A stretch of DNA of 53,997 nt from Deinococcus detaillensis (GCF_007280555.1 NZ_VKDB01000022.1:1-53997), one strand, 5' to 3'. Shown: positions 25,259 to 34,535, numbered from the stretch's first letter. Made by a program: numbers and translations. Notes: generated by a model not told the origin, from the sequence alone.

Positions 25259-25525
25259 TTACGCGGCATCAGCAGCAGAGATGATTTTAATCAATTCAGG
25301 ATCGGCGGACTGGGTGTTCGGGAGCATCAAGTCGCTGACCTCGCCGTCGTCCATGACTTCTTCGGCGTTGAGCCAGTCGCTGCACACCGCCACGGCGGCC
25401 CGACCAAGCGCCACGGCGGGCTTGTCGGAGAAGGTGGCCGCCGCGATCTGCTGCAATTTCACCTGCACCGCTGCCAGGGCCACCCGAACGATCTTGGCAT
25501 CACTCAGCGAAAGGCGCAGACTCAC
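25259..25525 (-). CDS. hypothetical 88-residue protein
   Basis: The GTG start at 25525 overlaps the TGA of a decayed upstream frame (GTGA), which indicates former translational coupling. The protein is mostly helical (LSDAKIVRVALAAVQVKLQQ then IAAATFSDKPAVALGRAAVA) with an acidic C-terminal half. No family was recognised; the composition resembles small phage or plasmid accessory proteins. The neighbouring parB and upstream remnant suggest it belonged to the plasmid backbone. Confidence 0.4.
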   Translation of the reverse strand: MSLRLSLSDAKIVRVALAAVQVKLQQIAAATFSDKPAVALGRAAVAVCSDWLNAEEVMDDGEVSDLMLPNTQSADPELIKIISAADAA

Positions 25526-25880
25526 CGTCTACCAACTCTCCTCAGGGGATTCGTCACGGCTTTCTTTTGCACCTTGAGGGCTTGCTGACTGGTGCGGCAG
25601 ATGTCGGCTTTAAGGGCCTTACTTTCGAGCATCTCCTCAACTTGGGCGCGGTTGGCATTGGCCTAAACGGCATTCTGAGCAAACGCCTGCAGGCGTCCGG
25701 GGTTCTCACGTGACAGCCGCTTACGGTCCTAGCCGAAGCCGTTCTCGCCGCCAATGCGGAAGAGATCACCTTGAGGGCGTCACTGATGATTTTGTCGTGG
25801 ACAGCAGTGTGGCCGCCTTTGGAGAGCAGAAGTTGCATACGGCCGCGCCAGGCCGAGAAGAAACCTGCCTCACGGGACAA
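25522..25880 (-). pseudogene. decayed gene upstream of the 88-residue frame
   Basis: Joining frames on the minus strand gives a plausible protein: QLLLSKGGHTAVHDKIISDA, a shift, DLFRIGGENGFG-stop-DRKRLSRENPGRLQAFAQNA, V-stop-ANANRAQVEEMLESKALK, then ADICRTSQQALKVQKKAVTN to a TGA at 25522. One frameshift near 25765 and two in-frame stops are needed. The joined product matches no family I can name. It lies on the same strand as, and upstream of, the 88-residue frame. Confidence 0.45.
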
Positions 25881-25890
25881 ATATACATTC

Positions 25891-25925
25891 TATCTTCTCA
25901 GTGCGGGTGTGGCACTGAGAAGATA
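25891..25925 (-). terminator. hairpin at the end of the parAB operon
   Basis: TATCTTCTCAGTGC and GCACTGAGAAGATA form a perfect 14-bp stem with a 7-nt loop, 11 nt past the parB stop. The U-rich tail is weak, but position and stem length suit a terminator for parAB. Confidence 0.65.
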
Positions 25926-25936
25926 CGATCTACGCC

Positions 25937-26880
25937 TCAGCCCAGCAAGCGCTCGAATTCCCCCAACAGACGCTCAAGATGAGTCTGCTCGCCGGTGCTC
26001 AGTGAGCGCCCCTCCAAGGCATGTTTGAGACGCTGCAAACGCTTCAGGTAGCCTGACGGGGGCACTTCAGCTTGCTTGGCCCAGGCCGCCAGCTCCTGCC
26101 GGGAGCGCCATGTACCGCCGGGCGCACCCAGGAACACCATTGCCTCCTCCTGACGCTCCTGGGGCGACAAGGCCAGCGAGTACGGCATTCCCGAACGCAC
26201 GGCGGCCTGCAACGTTTCGGGCAGAGTGTAGACTCGCATGCGGTTGGTGTAGAACGACAGCCAGGGCATGCCGGTTACGTCCTGGATCAGCTGAGTAGCG
26301 CTGCGGTGCGGCTCAGAGAAGTTTGCTTGCCCCGCTTTGTGCTGGGTACGCATCTCGCCGAGCAACTGACGCGTCACCTCGGCTGGCTGACCCGCTCGGC
26401 CGCTGTTCAGCGCCACCAGCCGCACTACCCCTCGGTCTGCTCGAAGAGGTTCACGTCCTCGCGGCGCAGGTTCTCGTCGAGCACCGCCCGTACCACCTGA
26501 GCGTCGTCGTAGTCGCGGACGATAGCGGGAATGGCCGAGCGGTCCAGTCGCTGGAAGGCAGCCAGACGCCGGTGACCGAGCACCACCTGGTAGCGTCCAG
26601 ATGGCCCGACGGGGCGTACCGTGATCGGCTGGTAGAGGTCTTGAGCCTCGATTGAGTGGGCCAGGGCCTCCACCGCCTGCTGATCTACCGTGTAGCGGTA
26701 CTGGAAGAGACTCGGGTCGAGGTCGCAGAGGGGAATCCAGAAGGCTACTAGGTCTTCCCCACCGGCGGCCAGTTCAGTGGACTGCACCGGGAGGAGGTGA
26801 CCGGTCGACACGTTCACTGGCGTGGCGGAAACACCCACCTGACTGCGGCGGCCCGTGAGTGCCTGGCGTTTACTCGGCAC
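25937..26880 (-). pseudogene. parB: ParB partition protein, frameshifted
   Basis: The N-terminal part has ParB motifs: LYQPITVRPVG, GHRRLAAFQRL (the G-x-R-R-x-x-A-x-x CTPase box) and LDENLRREDVNLFEQTEG. The frame then ends at TAG. Inserting one G into the GGGG run (plus-strand CCCC at 26428-26431) restores EQTEGVVRLVALNSGRAG and continues through the C-terminal dimer region to 25937. Loss of one base in a homopolymer is a typical real mutation and also a typical sequencing error. The GTG at 26880 is preferred over GTG 26895 because of the GAGG spacing; it overlaps the parA end by 11 nt. Confidence 0.75.
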
Positions 26881-27895
26881 GCTGCATGACCTCACTCAGC
26901 ACGGCCCGCAGTTCGTTGGCACTGACGCTGTTCGGCTCCACCAGCACCAGCGGCACCCACAGTCTCGGGGCCTGGTTGAAACGCTCAGCCTCGCTGACGT
27001 AGGCTTCCAGCAGGTACGGCGCGAGTTCCGGGCGTTGGCGAATGGTTTCCCGGATCTCGGCGTGCATGATGGTCCTGGGATTACCGAAATTCATGGCCAA
27101 CCCGGCGATGCGCAGATAAGGATTGAATTCCAGGTACTGATCAACCAGCGTCATGAGCCGCTCCAGGCCGTCGAGCCCCAGATCGCTCTTGGTGAACGGC
27201 GAGATCAGCGAGTGCCCGGCCATCAGGGCATTGCGCGTCAGCGGCCCCAGGTTGGGCGGCGTGTCAATCCAGATCTCGTCGATGTCTGAGCGCACTGTGC
27301 TCAGCGCCGTGATCGCTTCGCGCAGGGCGTATTCCACTGGCTTGGTGCGGTGGAAATTGGCGCGCTCGAGATCTTGCAAGTCGTTGTGGGCCGGGACCAG
27401 CAGGAGCCGTCCCAGCATTTCGCCGTGGCCGTTGTGACCGGTGTGAGGCACGGGTTGGAGCAGGTCGGTTCAGAGAGTGTGCCATCTTTCCTGAAACTGC
27501 GGGTGATGGCGTCCCAGCTGCAGTTCGTCGTCAAGCATTTGTGCAGTGGTGCGGCTGGGGTCTACCGATAATCCCAGAAAAGTGGCAAGGTGGCCTTGCG
27601 GATCGAGGTCGATCAGGAGCACCCGGCGGCCTGCCTGAGCCCACAGGGTAGCCAGATTGACGGTGAAGGTGCTTTTCCCTGCGCCCCCCTTGGCGTTGGC
27701 CACCACGTAGACGTGGGGACCTCGCAACACCCCACTGAAGGCCAACCAGTCGCGCCCCCGCACTCGCCACTGGGCCCCGACCTTGTAACCCCGCAGATCC
27801 TGCGCTTCAAGTTTGCGGGTCAACGTCCGCTCGCTGATCTGAAATGCCTCGGCCAATTCGCGCAAGGTGTACATCTTGCCAGGATCAATGTACAT
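26870..27895 (-). pseudogene. parA: ParA partition ATPase with N-terminal HTH, nonsense-mutated
   Basis: The full frame would be 341 residues. Residues 8-52 are an excisionase-like HTH ([20 protein letters not shown]). Deviant Walker A KGGAGKST is at 69-76, followed by [21 protein letters not shown] at 27470-27472 follows ERWHTL, and the same frame continues TDLLQPVPHTGH and on to LEIWIDTPPNLGPLTRNALM-type Walker B sequence (reads DEIWIDTPPNLG). So a single nonsense codon splits it; no frameshift is needed. ParA normally segregates the plasmid together with ParB and parS. The upstream palindrome covers the first ATG; ATG 27874 is an alternative start. Confidence 0.8.
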
Positions 27896-27924
27896 GTCTG
27901 AGGTCTTGACATTTCAGACATGTA
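27891..27924. promoter_or_regulatory. palindrome over the parA start
   Basis: TACATGTCTGA and TCAGACATGTA are perfect 11-bp arms around 12 nt. One arm contains the parA ATG (27893-27895). It is a likely operator for the HTH domain of ParA or a parS-like site. Confidence 0.6.
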
Positions 27925-27960
27925 TTTGCAAGTTATTGTCCTTTTTGTCAATTTTCAAGG

Positions 27961-28081
27961 CCCATAATACTTGGGGGGAAGGGTCAAAAAGAAGCCCGTA
28001 ATACTTGGGGGATAAGTGTAGCGAGCAGCCCGTAATACTTGGAGGAAATGAGGGGAAAAAGCCCGTAATACTTGGGGGAAA
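27961..28081 (+). repeat. four origin iterons
   Basis: Copies of CCCGTAATACTTGGGGGAA start at 27961, 27995, 28029 and 28062, that is every 33-34 nt and on the same face of the helix to a first approximation. They lie between parA and rep in the usual iteron position. Copy 1 has A for G at base 4 and copy 3 has GGAGG. A diverged fifth copy sits at the rep stop (29546). Confidence 0.85.
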
Positions 28082-28125
28082 CATGATGCTCAATGCTGTC
28101 TGACACGCGAACTGCTTCCGACCTT

Positions 28126-28141
28126 ATTGTTGTACAACAAT
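28126..28141. promoter_or_regulatory. 16-bp palindrome upstream of rep
   Basis: ATTGTTGTACAACAAT is a perfect palindrome between the iterons and the rep start. A TATAAT box follows at 28197-28202, so the palindrome could be a repressor site or part of the origin. Confidence 0.5.
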
Positions 28142-28213
28142 CTCTAAATCTCTAAAAACAACAAAGAGGAGAACAACACAGCTTTTCAAAAATGGTTATA
28201 ATGAAGGTCAGCC

Positions 28214-29552
28214 ATGATAGACAACGCCGCTCCCCTGCTTCTCCCTCCATTGCCCACCCAAGCTGAAGGGCGGGCCAGCTACGACGAGGCGAACGTGTCA
28301 CGGCTGGGACTGATTAGCATTCAGGAATGCATCCCGGAGGACTACACCAGTTGAAGTGTCGAGTTTTCCAGAGAGGGGCGGCCGTCCCGCTTGCAGTGTG
28401 TGGCGTCTGCAGAGTACGGCGGGGTGCCGCACGGCCTTGACGGCGACGTGGTGATGGCCCTGACCGATCTCTACATCGAGCAGGGCGCACCCGAGGACGG
28501 CAAGATCCGCACTAGCGCGTACGCGTTGCTCGGACGCGCCGGTCTTGGCGACGGTGGGCATTACTACGCTGTGCTGAGGCGCAGTCTGCACCGCCGGCGT
28601 TTCGCAGGGTATTCGGCCAGCGAATGCTGGCGCGAAGCCGAGCGCGAACGCTGGATCACCGTGACGTTCACCTACCTGGCGGGTCTGAATTTAGCGCCGA
28701 GGGCGGGGAGTTGCGGCTCGGGCGCAGCAGTGAACTGGAGATTGCACTGGCCGAGCCGGTTGTGCGAAGTATCCGTGCGTCGTACCTCAAACCGCTGGAC
28801 TATGATTTTTTGCGGTCGCTGTCCCAGCCACTAACCCGGTCCCTTTTCCGGTTGCTCGATGCCCGGCGCTACGATCCACTCAACCTCATCAATGCGTTGC
28901 CCTCGCTCCGCGCTGGTTTGATCGAGCGCGGCTAACTCATGAGTGTCATCTATGAGGGCAAGGGCAGTCAGGAGGTCTTGGTTTACCATTTTCAGGACCC
29001 ACCGAGAATGGGACCGCAGGAGCCGAGATATAACGTCAATCATCCGCTGCTGCAACGCATGGTTGAGTGCCGTATCTCAACACCGGTGGCGGTGAGGCTG
29101 CTTTCACAGCTCAGCGAAGAGCATGTGATCCGCCGCTTGCGACTGGCGGATCAGATCCTGGCCAGCGGCTTTTCTCCCAAAAACTCCGGTGCTTTCTGGT
29201 TGACGTGATCAAGGATGCGGCTGGGAAGTACGCGGGTGGGGTGTTTCCGGCGGTCACCAAAACAGTTCAGGTCATCAAAGAGGAGCGCGGCCAGGCTGAC
29301 GTTGTTCAGGTAGTCCCTATGGAGGAAAAGCTGCCGAGGACACCAGCTGAGCAAGCGGCCGACGCGCTCTCGCTCCTGAAGCTGATACTTCATGCCAGCT
29401 TCTCAGCGGCCGAGTATGAACAGCTGGAGCGCTATCTGTCGTTGCCGGACGTGAGTGCTCAGGCGGTTGGCCGCGAGGGGCTGACCGCCAAAACGCGCGG
29501 CTCAATGGTCCGGTTTACTCATGAACTTCGGACTCTGGTAAGTATCCCGTAA
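28214..29552 (+). pseudogene. plasmid replication initiator (RepA-like), multiply inactivated
   Basis: The joined frames read as a Deinococcus-type replication initiator: VSRLGLISIQECIPEDYTS, SVEFSREGRPSRLQCV, RTSAYALLGRAGLGDGGHYY, LRLGRSSELEIALAEPVVRS, YLKPLDYDFLRSL, LFRLLDARRYDP. The lesions are TGA at 28352 (a Trp is expected), a frameshift near 28680, TAA at 28933 (IERG-stop where Tyr is expected) and a frameshift near 29200 restoring LVDVIKDAAGKY. About 30 residues are probably also deleted between NALPSLR and AGLIERG. GAAGG lies about 7 nt before ATG 28214. The stop TAA lies inside a diverged iteron. This origin cannot fire with its own protein. Confidence 0.8.
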
Positions 29553-29563
29553 CACTTGGCGAA
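29546..29563 (+). repeat. degenerate fifth iteron
   Basis: CCCGTAACACTTGGCGAA matches the four upstream iterons at most positions and contains the rep stop codon. It probably bounded the old origin region. Confidence 0.6.
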
Positions 29564-29568
29564 GCGGG

Positions 29569-29584
29569 TGTATACCGGTATACA
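29569..29584. promoter_or_regulatory. 16-bp palindrome
   Basis: TGTATACCGGTATACA is a perfect palindrome 6 nt after the degenerate iteron. Dimeric regulators or partition proteins bind such sites. No adjacent intact gene is an obvious target. Confidence 0.4.
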
Positions 29585-29741
29585 TTTTGTCTTGGGTTCT
29601 GGATGCAGGCCGCAAGCAGTTACTTCCGGGTGATGCTACGTACTGGGGCGCTTTTGATCTGCCGCATATTTTTGATGACTTTCATGGACACTCTGCTTGT
29701 TGAAGTGCCCCCAAAACACAGGATCAGCAAGCAAGTTACTT

Positions 29742-29868
29742 CTAGAGCATTTGTCCGAATGGATGCCTGAGCGTGCTCTTTGCTCAGGCATCCATTCTCC
29801 CAAACGCTCTCTCTATTTCGCTCCCGTTGGTCGGTCAAAAAAAGCTTCTTTTTTGACAAATGCTCTAG
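29742..29868. mobile_element. 127-bp MITE-like element with nested hairpin
   Basis: CTAGAGCATTTGTC at 29742 and GACAAATGCTCTAG at 29855 are perfect 14-bp inverted ends. Inside, GAATGGATGCCTGAGC and GCTCAGGCATCCATTC (29757-29797) form a 16-bp stem with a 9-nt loop, and an A/T-rich hairpin lies near 29838-29853. No coding frame is present. The size, perfect ends and internal hairpin fit a non-autonomous miniature element. CTAG at both ends may be a target duplication. Confidence 0.7.
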
Positions 29869-29923
29869 GGCCGACCCACCTTCCTGGAACACCAACTCAC
29901 AAAAAACAGCCGCTTTGCACGGC

Positions 29924-30106
29924 TCAGGTCAGCTCGATCTCGCTGGCGTCCGATAAGGTCAATTTGAGGGTGCGGGACACGCGTCGTCCGCCCTTGACTT
30001 TGGTGCACACGCCGAGCAGGCAATAAGGAAGCACAACTGCGCCCGAACTGTAGTACCGGGGGAATCGGTGGCAGCTAGGCTCTATCATTAGAGTGTTGGA
30101 AGCCAT
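29924..30106 (-). CDS. possible small basic protein (60 residues)
   Basis: The frame MASNTLMIEPSCHRFPRYYS ends in VCTKVKGGRRVSRTLKLTLS then DASEIELT. The last 30 residues have protein-like composition, but no ribosome-binding site or family was recognised. It diverges from the epimerase gene. It may be a fragment of a larger lost gene. Confidence 0.3.
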   Translation of the reverse strand: MASNTLMIEPSCHRFPRYYSSGAVVLPYCLLGVCTKVKGGRRVSRTLKLTLSDASEIELT

Positions 30107-30156
30107 GTTTGTCTAGTTTTTATGTCCTGTTTCGTATTTCTTATATGCTATATGGC

Positions 30157-31107
30157 ATGCATCGTATGTTAATCAGCGGCGGCGCGGGATTCATCGGCAG
30201 TCATGTGGCCCGTCGTGCTCAAGCAGCTGGATATCACGTCACTGTGATTGACAACTTATCGAGTGGCAAGATGGAAAATTTGCCAGAAGGTGTAACTTTC
30301 GTTCATGTAGACGTACGCGACCGGGCAAGCGTATTAGACGCGGTGATGGCTGCCGCGCCGGATGTGATCAGTCATCAGGCGGCGCAGGTGAGCGTTTCCG
30401 AGAGCGTCCAAGATCCACACTTCGATGCGGCAGTCAATATAATTGGCTTGTTGAATGTGCTCGAAGCGGCACGACAGGCGGGAACCCGGCGAATCGTGTT
30501 TGCTTCATCCGGCGGTGCCATTTACGGCGAGGTGCCGGAAGGGCAGCGGGCGCAGGTAGAGTGGCAGGCCTCGCCAATCAGCCCGTACGCAGTCAGCAAG
30601 CTCGCAGGGGAGGGTTATCTGCAAGCGTACCGGGCGCAGTTCGGGCTGGAGTTTACCTCGTTGCGGTACGCCAACGTCTACGGACCCAGACAGAATCCGC
30701 ACGGTGAGGCGGGCGTGGTGGCAGTGTTCGTCAACAGACTCCTCGCCGGGCAGGCGCTGCAAATTAACGCCATGGAAACGCTGGACGACGACGGTTGCAT
30801 CCGGGATTACGTGTACGTTGCGGACGTCGCGCGAGCGAACATCCTGGCGGCGGCGGGGGTCTTACCGGATGTGATCAATATTGGTACCGGCATACCGGTT
30901 AGCACCCGGACGCTGGCAGAAACAATAGCGGAACTCGGCGGACTGAAACTGGAACTGATGACAGGGCCGCACAGAGCAGGTGATATTAAGCACTCGCAGA
31001 TTGACCCGGCGGTGTGTGAGCACTTTCTCGGAGAAATGACCGCGTTGCGAACCGGACTGGTGGCGACGATTGAATCGTTTCGGGCGGCACTCGCCACCCC
31101 ATTTTGA
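30157..31107 (+). CDS. NAD-dependent sugar epimerase/dehydratase (UDP-glucose 4-epimerase-like)
   Basis: A 316-residue extended short-chain dehydrogenase. It has the Rossmann motif GGAGFIGSHVARRA near the start, the substrate and catalytic region FASSGGAIYG and SPYAVSKLAGE (Tyr-x-x-x-Lys), and RYANVYGPRQNPHGEAGVVA. It should convert a UDP-hexose such as UDP-glucose or UDP-GlcNAc to the galacto form. TATGCT ends 7 nt before ATG 30157, which fits a leaderless start; ATG 30166 is equally plausible. It lies 3 kb before the polysaccharide locus, separated by transposon debris, and probably served it. Confidence 0.85.
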   Translation: MHRMLISGGAGFIGSHVARRAQAAGYHVTVIDNLSSGKMENLPEGVTFVHVDVRDRASVLDAVMAAAPDVISHQAAQVSVSESVQDPHFDAAVNIIGLLNVLEAARQAGTRRIVFASSGGAIYGEVPEGQRAQVEWQASPISPYAVSKLAGEGYLQAYRAQFGLEFTSLRYANVYGPRQNPHGEAGVVAVFVNRLLAGQALQINAMETLDDDGCIRDYVYVADVARANILAAAGVLPDVINIGTGIPVSTRTLAETIAELGGLKLELMTGPHRAGDIKHSQIDPAVCEHFLGEMTALRTGLVATIESFRAALATPF

Positions 31108-31289
31108 ACCTGCGGGGCAGACCTCATCTCTGTCGCCAGTGGTACTTCGCTTTCAGGAAAGCAGCTTGGCTGCCAGGATTTGATGCATTCCTGCTGACCT
31201 ACTGAGAAAGTGGGGACAAGTCCCGTCCAGGGCTCGTGGGGCGTATATCAATAATCTGAGTAATATTTAGATTTCCTAAAAGTAACTAC

Positions 31290-31430
31290 TCAGCAGGAGA
31301 AATCGGGCATCATCACGTCACAGCGAAAAATGCTGAATAGACCCTGCCAAACATTCAAGCCTTGCCTGCGTAAAGTCGAAACATAGCTCCGAATCAGAGC
31401 GAATCCGTGGGCACTGGGCAATGCTCTAAG
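31290..31430 (-). pseudogene. IS66-type transposase, C-terminal remnant
   Basis: The minus-strand frame reads HGFALIRSYVSTLRRQGLNV and ends in SIFRCDVMMPDFS, matching the conserved R-x-Y-x-S-T-x-R-x-Q-G-x-N end of IS66 transposases. Upstream the frame runs into the IS3 remnant on the other strand, so the junction is an insertion or deletion point. Confidence 0.55.
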
Positions 31431-31487
31431 AAATCCTTCCAAAAACGTCCGCCCACTTGCGAGGGTGGGGCACACTGGAGGGAAGTT

Positions 31488-31795
31488 ATGAGAAAACAAC
31501 GAAAAAAGTGGCCGACCGAGACCAAAGAGCAGATCGTGCTGGCTATACTCGGTGGCCAGCTCAACGTGGCAGAGGCGGCCCGGCAGCACGGCGTCAATGA
31601 AAGCCTGATTCACATTCGGAAAGATCAATTTCTCGAGGCAAGCCGTACACCTTTAGCAAGAGACTAAACGGATGACCGTCACGGTGAACTGGAATGCGAG
31701 AACGAGCGCCTCAAGGTCTTGGTCGGCGAGAAGGGATTCTGACATCTTGCAGTTTGCAAAAAGGCTGTCCAGCACGGGTTTAAGCCTCAGTATGA
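31488..31795 (+). pseudogene. IS3-family OrfA, decayed
   Basis: ATG 31488 has GAGGGA upstream. The helix-turn-helix reads KWPTETKEQIVLAILGGQLN then VAEAARQHGVNESLIHIRKD. The frame stops at 31665, but a shifted frame continues with ELECENERLKVLVGEKGF, a stop, and HLAVCKKA, the leucine-zipper part of OrfA. OrfB with the DDE site is absent. The element cannot transpose. Confidence 0.7.
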
Positions 31796-31818
31796 GGGTA
31801 TGAAAGCAAAAGAACCCC

Positions 31819-32820
31819 ATGCTGAACACTGTTCAGGTGCTGCTCTGCCTCTCTGTCGCCGCATCTGGGCAACCTCAGCCGACCCGTGCCACGGTCAAGT
31901 CGCCCGCTGCGCTGAGCCGATTTTTCAATCTCTACACCTGGAGCACTACCTCAGCGATGCGGGCCATGCCTACTCACGCTCTGAAGCAATTACGCAGCTA
32001 TAGAAAAGCCTGTAAGGATCGTCCACCACGCATCGAACTGATCGTCGATCAGACCTCTTTGGGCAAAGAAGGGAAGTTCGAGGGTCTCGGCGACTAGATG
32101 CACACCCCGAATTTGCTACATGATGTCCATCTTATGGTGATCTACCTCTGCTGCTGTGATCTGCGCTTACCCTAGTCGTTTCTGGTCTGGCGAGGGAAAG
32201 GTTAGCCCTCACCAACCCAGTTGGCGCTCAAGCTCCTGAAAGGACTTCCAGCGGAAGTCCGCGACAGCAGCAAGACGATTCACCTGCTCGCAGACAGTGG
32301 GTTCAGCAGCAAGGATTTCATCAAAGGTGTCATCGCCTTAAATTTTGCTGGGTTCATCGGTATGCGGGGCGACCGCAAAACCAGCACTGGCCAGAAGCTT
32401 CGAGAAATTACGACCCCAGGCCGGAAGATCCAACTTTATGATCTGCCGGGCGTAGACCTCTGGGTAAGCTGGGTCTGGTTTACAGCCAAGAAAGGCGATG
32501 CTCAGGAGCAGCGATTGAGGAGTGGCGTGGTCAACCGCGTCCGTTCACGACGATTTATCGTGTCAACGGTCTCACGGATGGGTCGGGCCATCAAGGGTAC
32601 GGGCAGACTACACTGGAAAATTGAAGCCCTCTTCAAAACCCTTAAGAGTCGCTTCGGTTTGGGTAAGTTCGGCCAATACAGCAAATTGGGAGTGCTGCGC
32701 CATGGTTGCCTGAGCCTGTTGAGCTATTCTGAGTGGTTAGATCGCCCGAATACGGGCTATCCAACGTGGCCGAACTGGGGCGCATTGGCACAGCAGGTGA
32801 GACGGAAATTCTCCACCTAG
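31819..32820 (+). pseudogene. IS4-type DDE transposase, decayed
   Basis: Two frames joined cover most of a transposase. The first part has RIELIVDQTSLGKEGKFEGL (first Asp); the second has TIHLLADSGFSSKDFIKGVI (second Asp) and GRLHWKIEALFKTLKSRFGL (Glu with the Y/H-x-x-E-x-x-F-x-x-x-K motif). A stop at 32095 and a damaged joining segment to about 32220 inactivate it. The gene starts directly after the IS3 remnant, so the elements are nested or abutted. Confidence 0.7.
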
Positions 32821-32928
32821 GTGCGGCTCACAGAGCTTCCTGATGAAGTAGATCAGATATGTGCCGTGCAGGATCTGCTTCTCCGCCTTAAAACCTAAAC
32901 CACAAGATGTCAGTAATCCTAAATTGTG

Positions 32929-32934
32929 TATAAT
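32929..32934 (+). promoter_or_regulatory. candidate -10 box of the polysaccharide operon
   Basis: TATAAT lies 107 nt before the TTG start at 33041, in an AT-rich patch (TATAATATGATACTATACC). No good -35 is seen at 17 nt. It is offered only as the best match in the region. Confidence 0.35.
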
Positions 32935-33040
32935 ATGATACTATACCAATTCGCAAAAGGTTCTGCTGTGAGCGTTTGGCAGTAAGTTCTCAGGGTTTCT
33001 CCCGTGAAATGACCTTATCCTTTCGTTCCTTGGAGTTATC

Positions 33041-34297
33041 TTGATCAGCAGGTTACATCCTTCGATTCAAACTCGCTCTCGCTCCCGCCTCTTCAACTTA
33101 CTGGCGTGGAGTGACCTTGCCCTCGCAATTGGAATGAGCGTTATGGGTGCCTTATTGTTCTCCTATGACAGAGTTTGGGTAGCGTTGTGCATATGGTTGA
33201 TCTCCAGCTTGATAGCTTGGATACTGACTAGAGGGCCCCGACGCACGCTAGCTCTCGATCCTTATGCCCGAGCTGTGAGCACACCTCTTTTGACTTTGCC
33301 ACTTGTCTGGTGTTTAGGACAAGTAGCAGACCTAAACATGCCCTTATTAAGCCCAATGCCGCTTTTGCTGTTTTGGGGAGTAGGCATGGGTGTCGCTCGG
33401 TTGGTGTTTCGGCGTCAGATGCCTCCTGTATTGCTCGGTGTGTGCTCAGGAGAAACAAACCTGCTGCCTTCAGAATCGCGGGTACATTATGTCCGCCTGG
33501 AACACCCGGATGAAATCCGACTGGCAGAAATTGATGCGTTGCTATTCGACTCAAGATATGCCTTAACTCCAGAATGGCGAAAGCTGATCCTCCAAGCACA
33601 GACGGCAGGGACGCCAATCTTGACATTGGCTGAGCTGAATGAAGAACTGTACGGCCGTGTTGCTCTTGAGGATCTACATATAACTGGCCTCAAGACCGTT
33701 GAATCTCATGACACTTATGCAGTCGTCAAACAAGTATTAGACGTTATGGCTGTGTTCCTATCTCTGCCCATACTTCTGCCAATATCTCTTATCGTTGCGC
33801 TGTTGGTGGCCTTTGATACGGGGCGGCCGATATTGTTTTTGCAGTGGAGAATTGGGGAGAGAGGTAAACCCTTTCGTATCGTAAAGTTCCGCACAATGAA
33901 GCGCGATTCTGAATCCAATGGTGCTGCTTTCGCGTCCGTGGGAGACCTTCGGGTAACTCAACTCGGATACTTGCTCCGAAAATACAGACTAGATGAAATC
34001 CCTCAGTTTCTGAATGTTTTACGTGGCGAGATGAGCATCATCGGCCCTCGCCCAGAGCAAAAAGCGTTTGTAGAAGAATTTGAGCGTAAGATTGATTTCT
34101 ATGCAGTTAGGCATTTGGTTAAGCCAGGCATTACTGGTTGGGCGCAGGTGATGCAGGGATACGCTGCTGGCGCTGATGAAACGCTAGAGAAGTTGCGCTA
34201 CGACATTTTCTACATTAGGAATTTTTCATTTTGGTTGGATGCGCGTATCGTCGCCAAGACAGTGTGGACAATATTGACTGGCTTTGGTGCCCGGTAA
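33041..34297 (+). CDS. polyprenyl-phosphate sugar-1-phosphate transferase (WcaJ/EpsL type)
   Basis: A 418-residue membrane protein. Four N-terminal membrane helices span about 18-120, followed by a Rossmann-like linker and one helix near 225-250. The catalytic part (255-415) has LFLQWRIGERGKPFRIVKFR then TMKRD, LRKYRLDEIPQFLNVLRGEM, IIGPRPE and VKPGITGWAQV, the hallmark of bacterial sugar transferases. It starts repeat-unit synthesis by moving a sugar-1-phosphate onto undecaprenyl phosphate. The TTG start has GGAG 5 nt upstream. It heads the polysaccharide locus. Confidence 0.9.
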   Translation: MISRLHPSIQTRSRSRLFNLLAWSDLALAIGMSVMGALLFSYDRVWVALCIWLISSLIAWILTRGPRRTLALDPYARAVSTPLLTLPLVWCLGQVADLNMPLLSPMPLLLFWGVGMGVARLVFRRQMPPVLLGVCSGETNLLPSESRVHYVRLEHPDEIRLAEIDALLFDSRYALTPEWRKLILQAQTAGTPILTLAELNEELYGRVALEDLHITGLKTVESHDTYAVVKQVLDVMAVFLSLPILLPISLIVALLVAFDTGRPILFLQWRIGERGKPFRIVKFRTMKRDSESNGAAFASVGDLRVTQLGYLLRKYRLDEIPQFLNVLRGEMSIIGPRPEQKAFVEEFERKIDFYAVRHLVKPGITGWAQVMQGYAAGADETLEKLRYDIFYIRNFSFWLDARIVAKTVWTILTGFGAR

Positions 34298-34535
34298 GCT
34301 GTATTACACTTTGATGTCGAGGCGTGATGATTAAGCGACAAGTCTAGCCCACATTCAATCAAAGATTCCGATCACAAAATGTCAGGATGGTAGCCAAGTG
34401 ATCACACAAGTATTACTGCGTCTGGGCATGAGACATCGATACAAAGTATTAACCGAGAATGTAGCAATGCGTGTCCATGAGAGTACAAGGTGAACTCTAC
34501 TGTCACTTAGGGTACGATTAGGAGTCACTGCAGAA

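Noticed and set aside
26870..27451. Stand-alone ParA-like gene starting at GTG 27451
   Set aside because: It is in the same frame as the upstream HTH-Walker part and separated only by one TGA, so it is the second half of one nonsense-mutated parA and lacks Walker A.
27961..28081. Possible CRISPR array
   Set aside because: The repeats are 19 nt with only 14-15 nt between them, are next to rep and parA, and vary internally; this is an iteron array.
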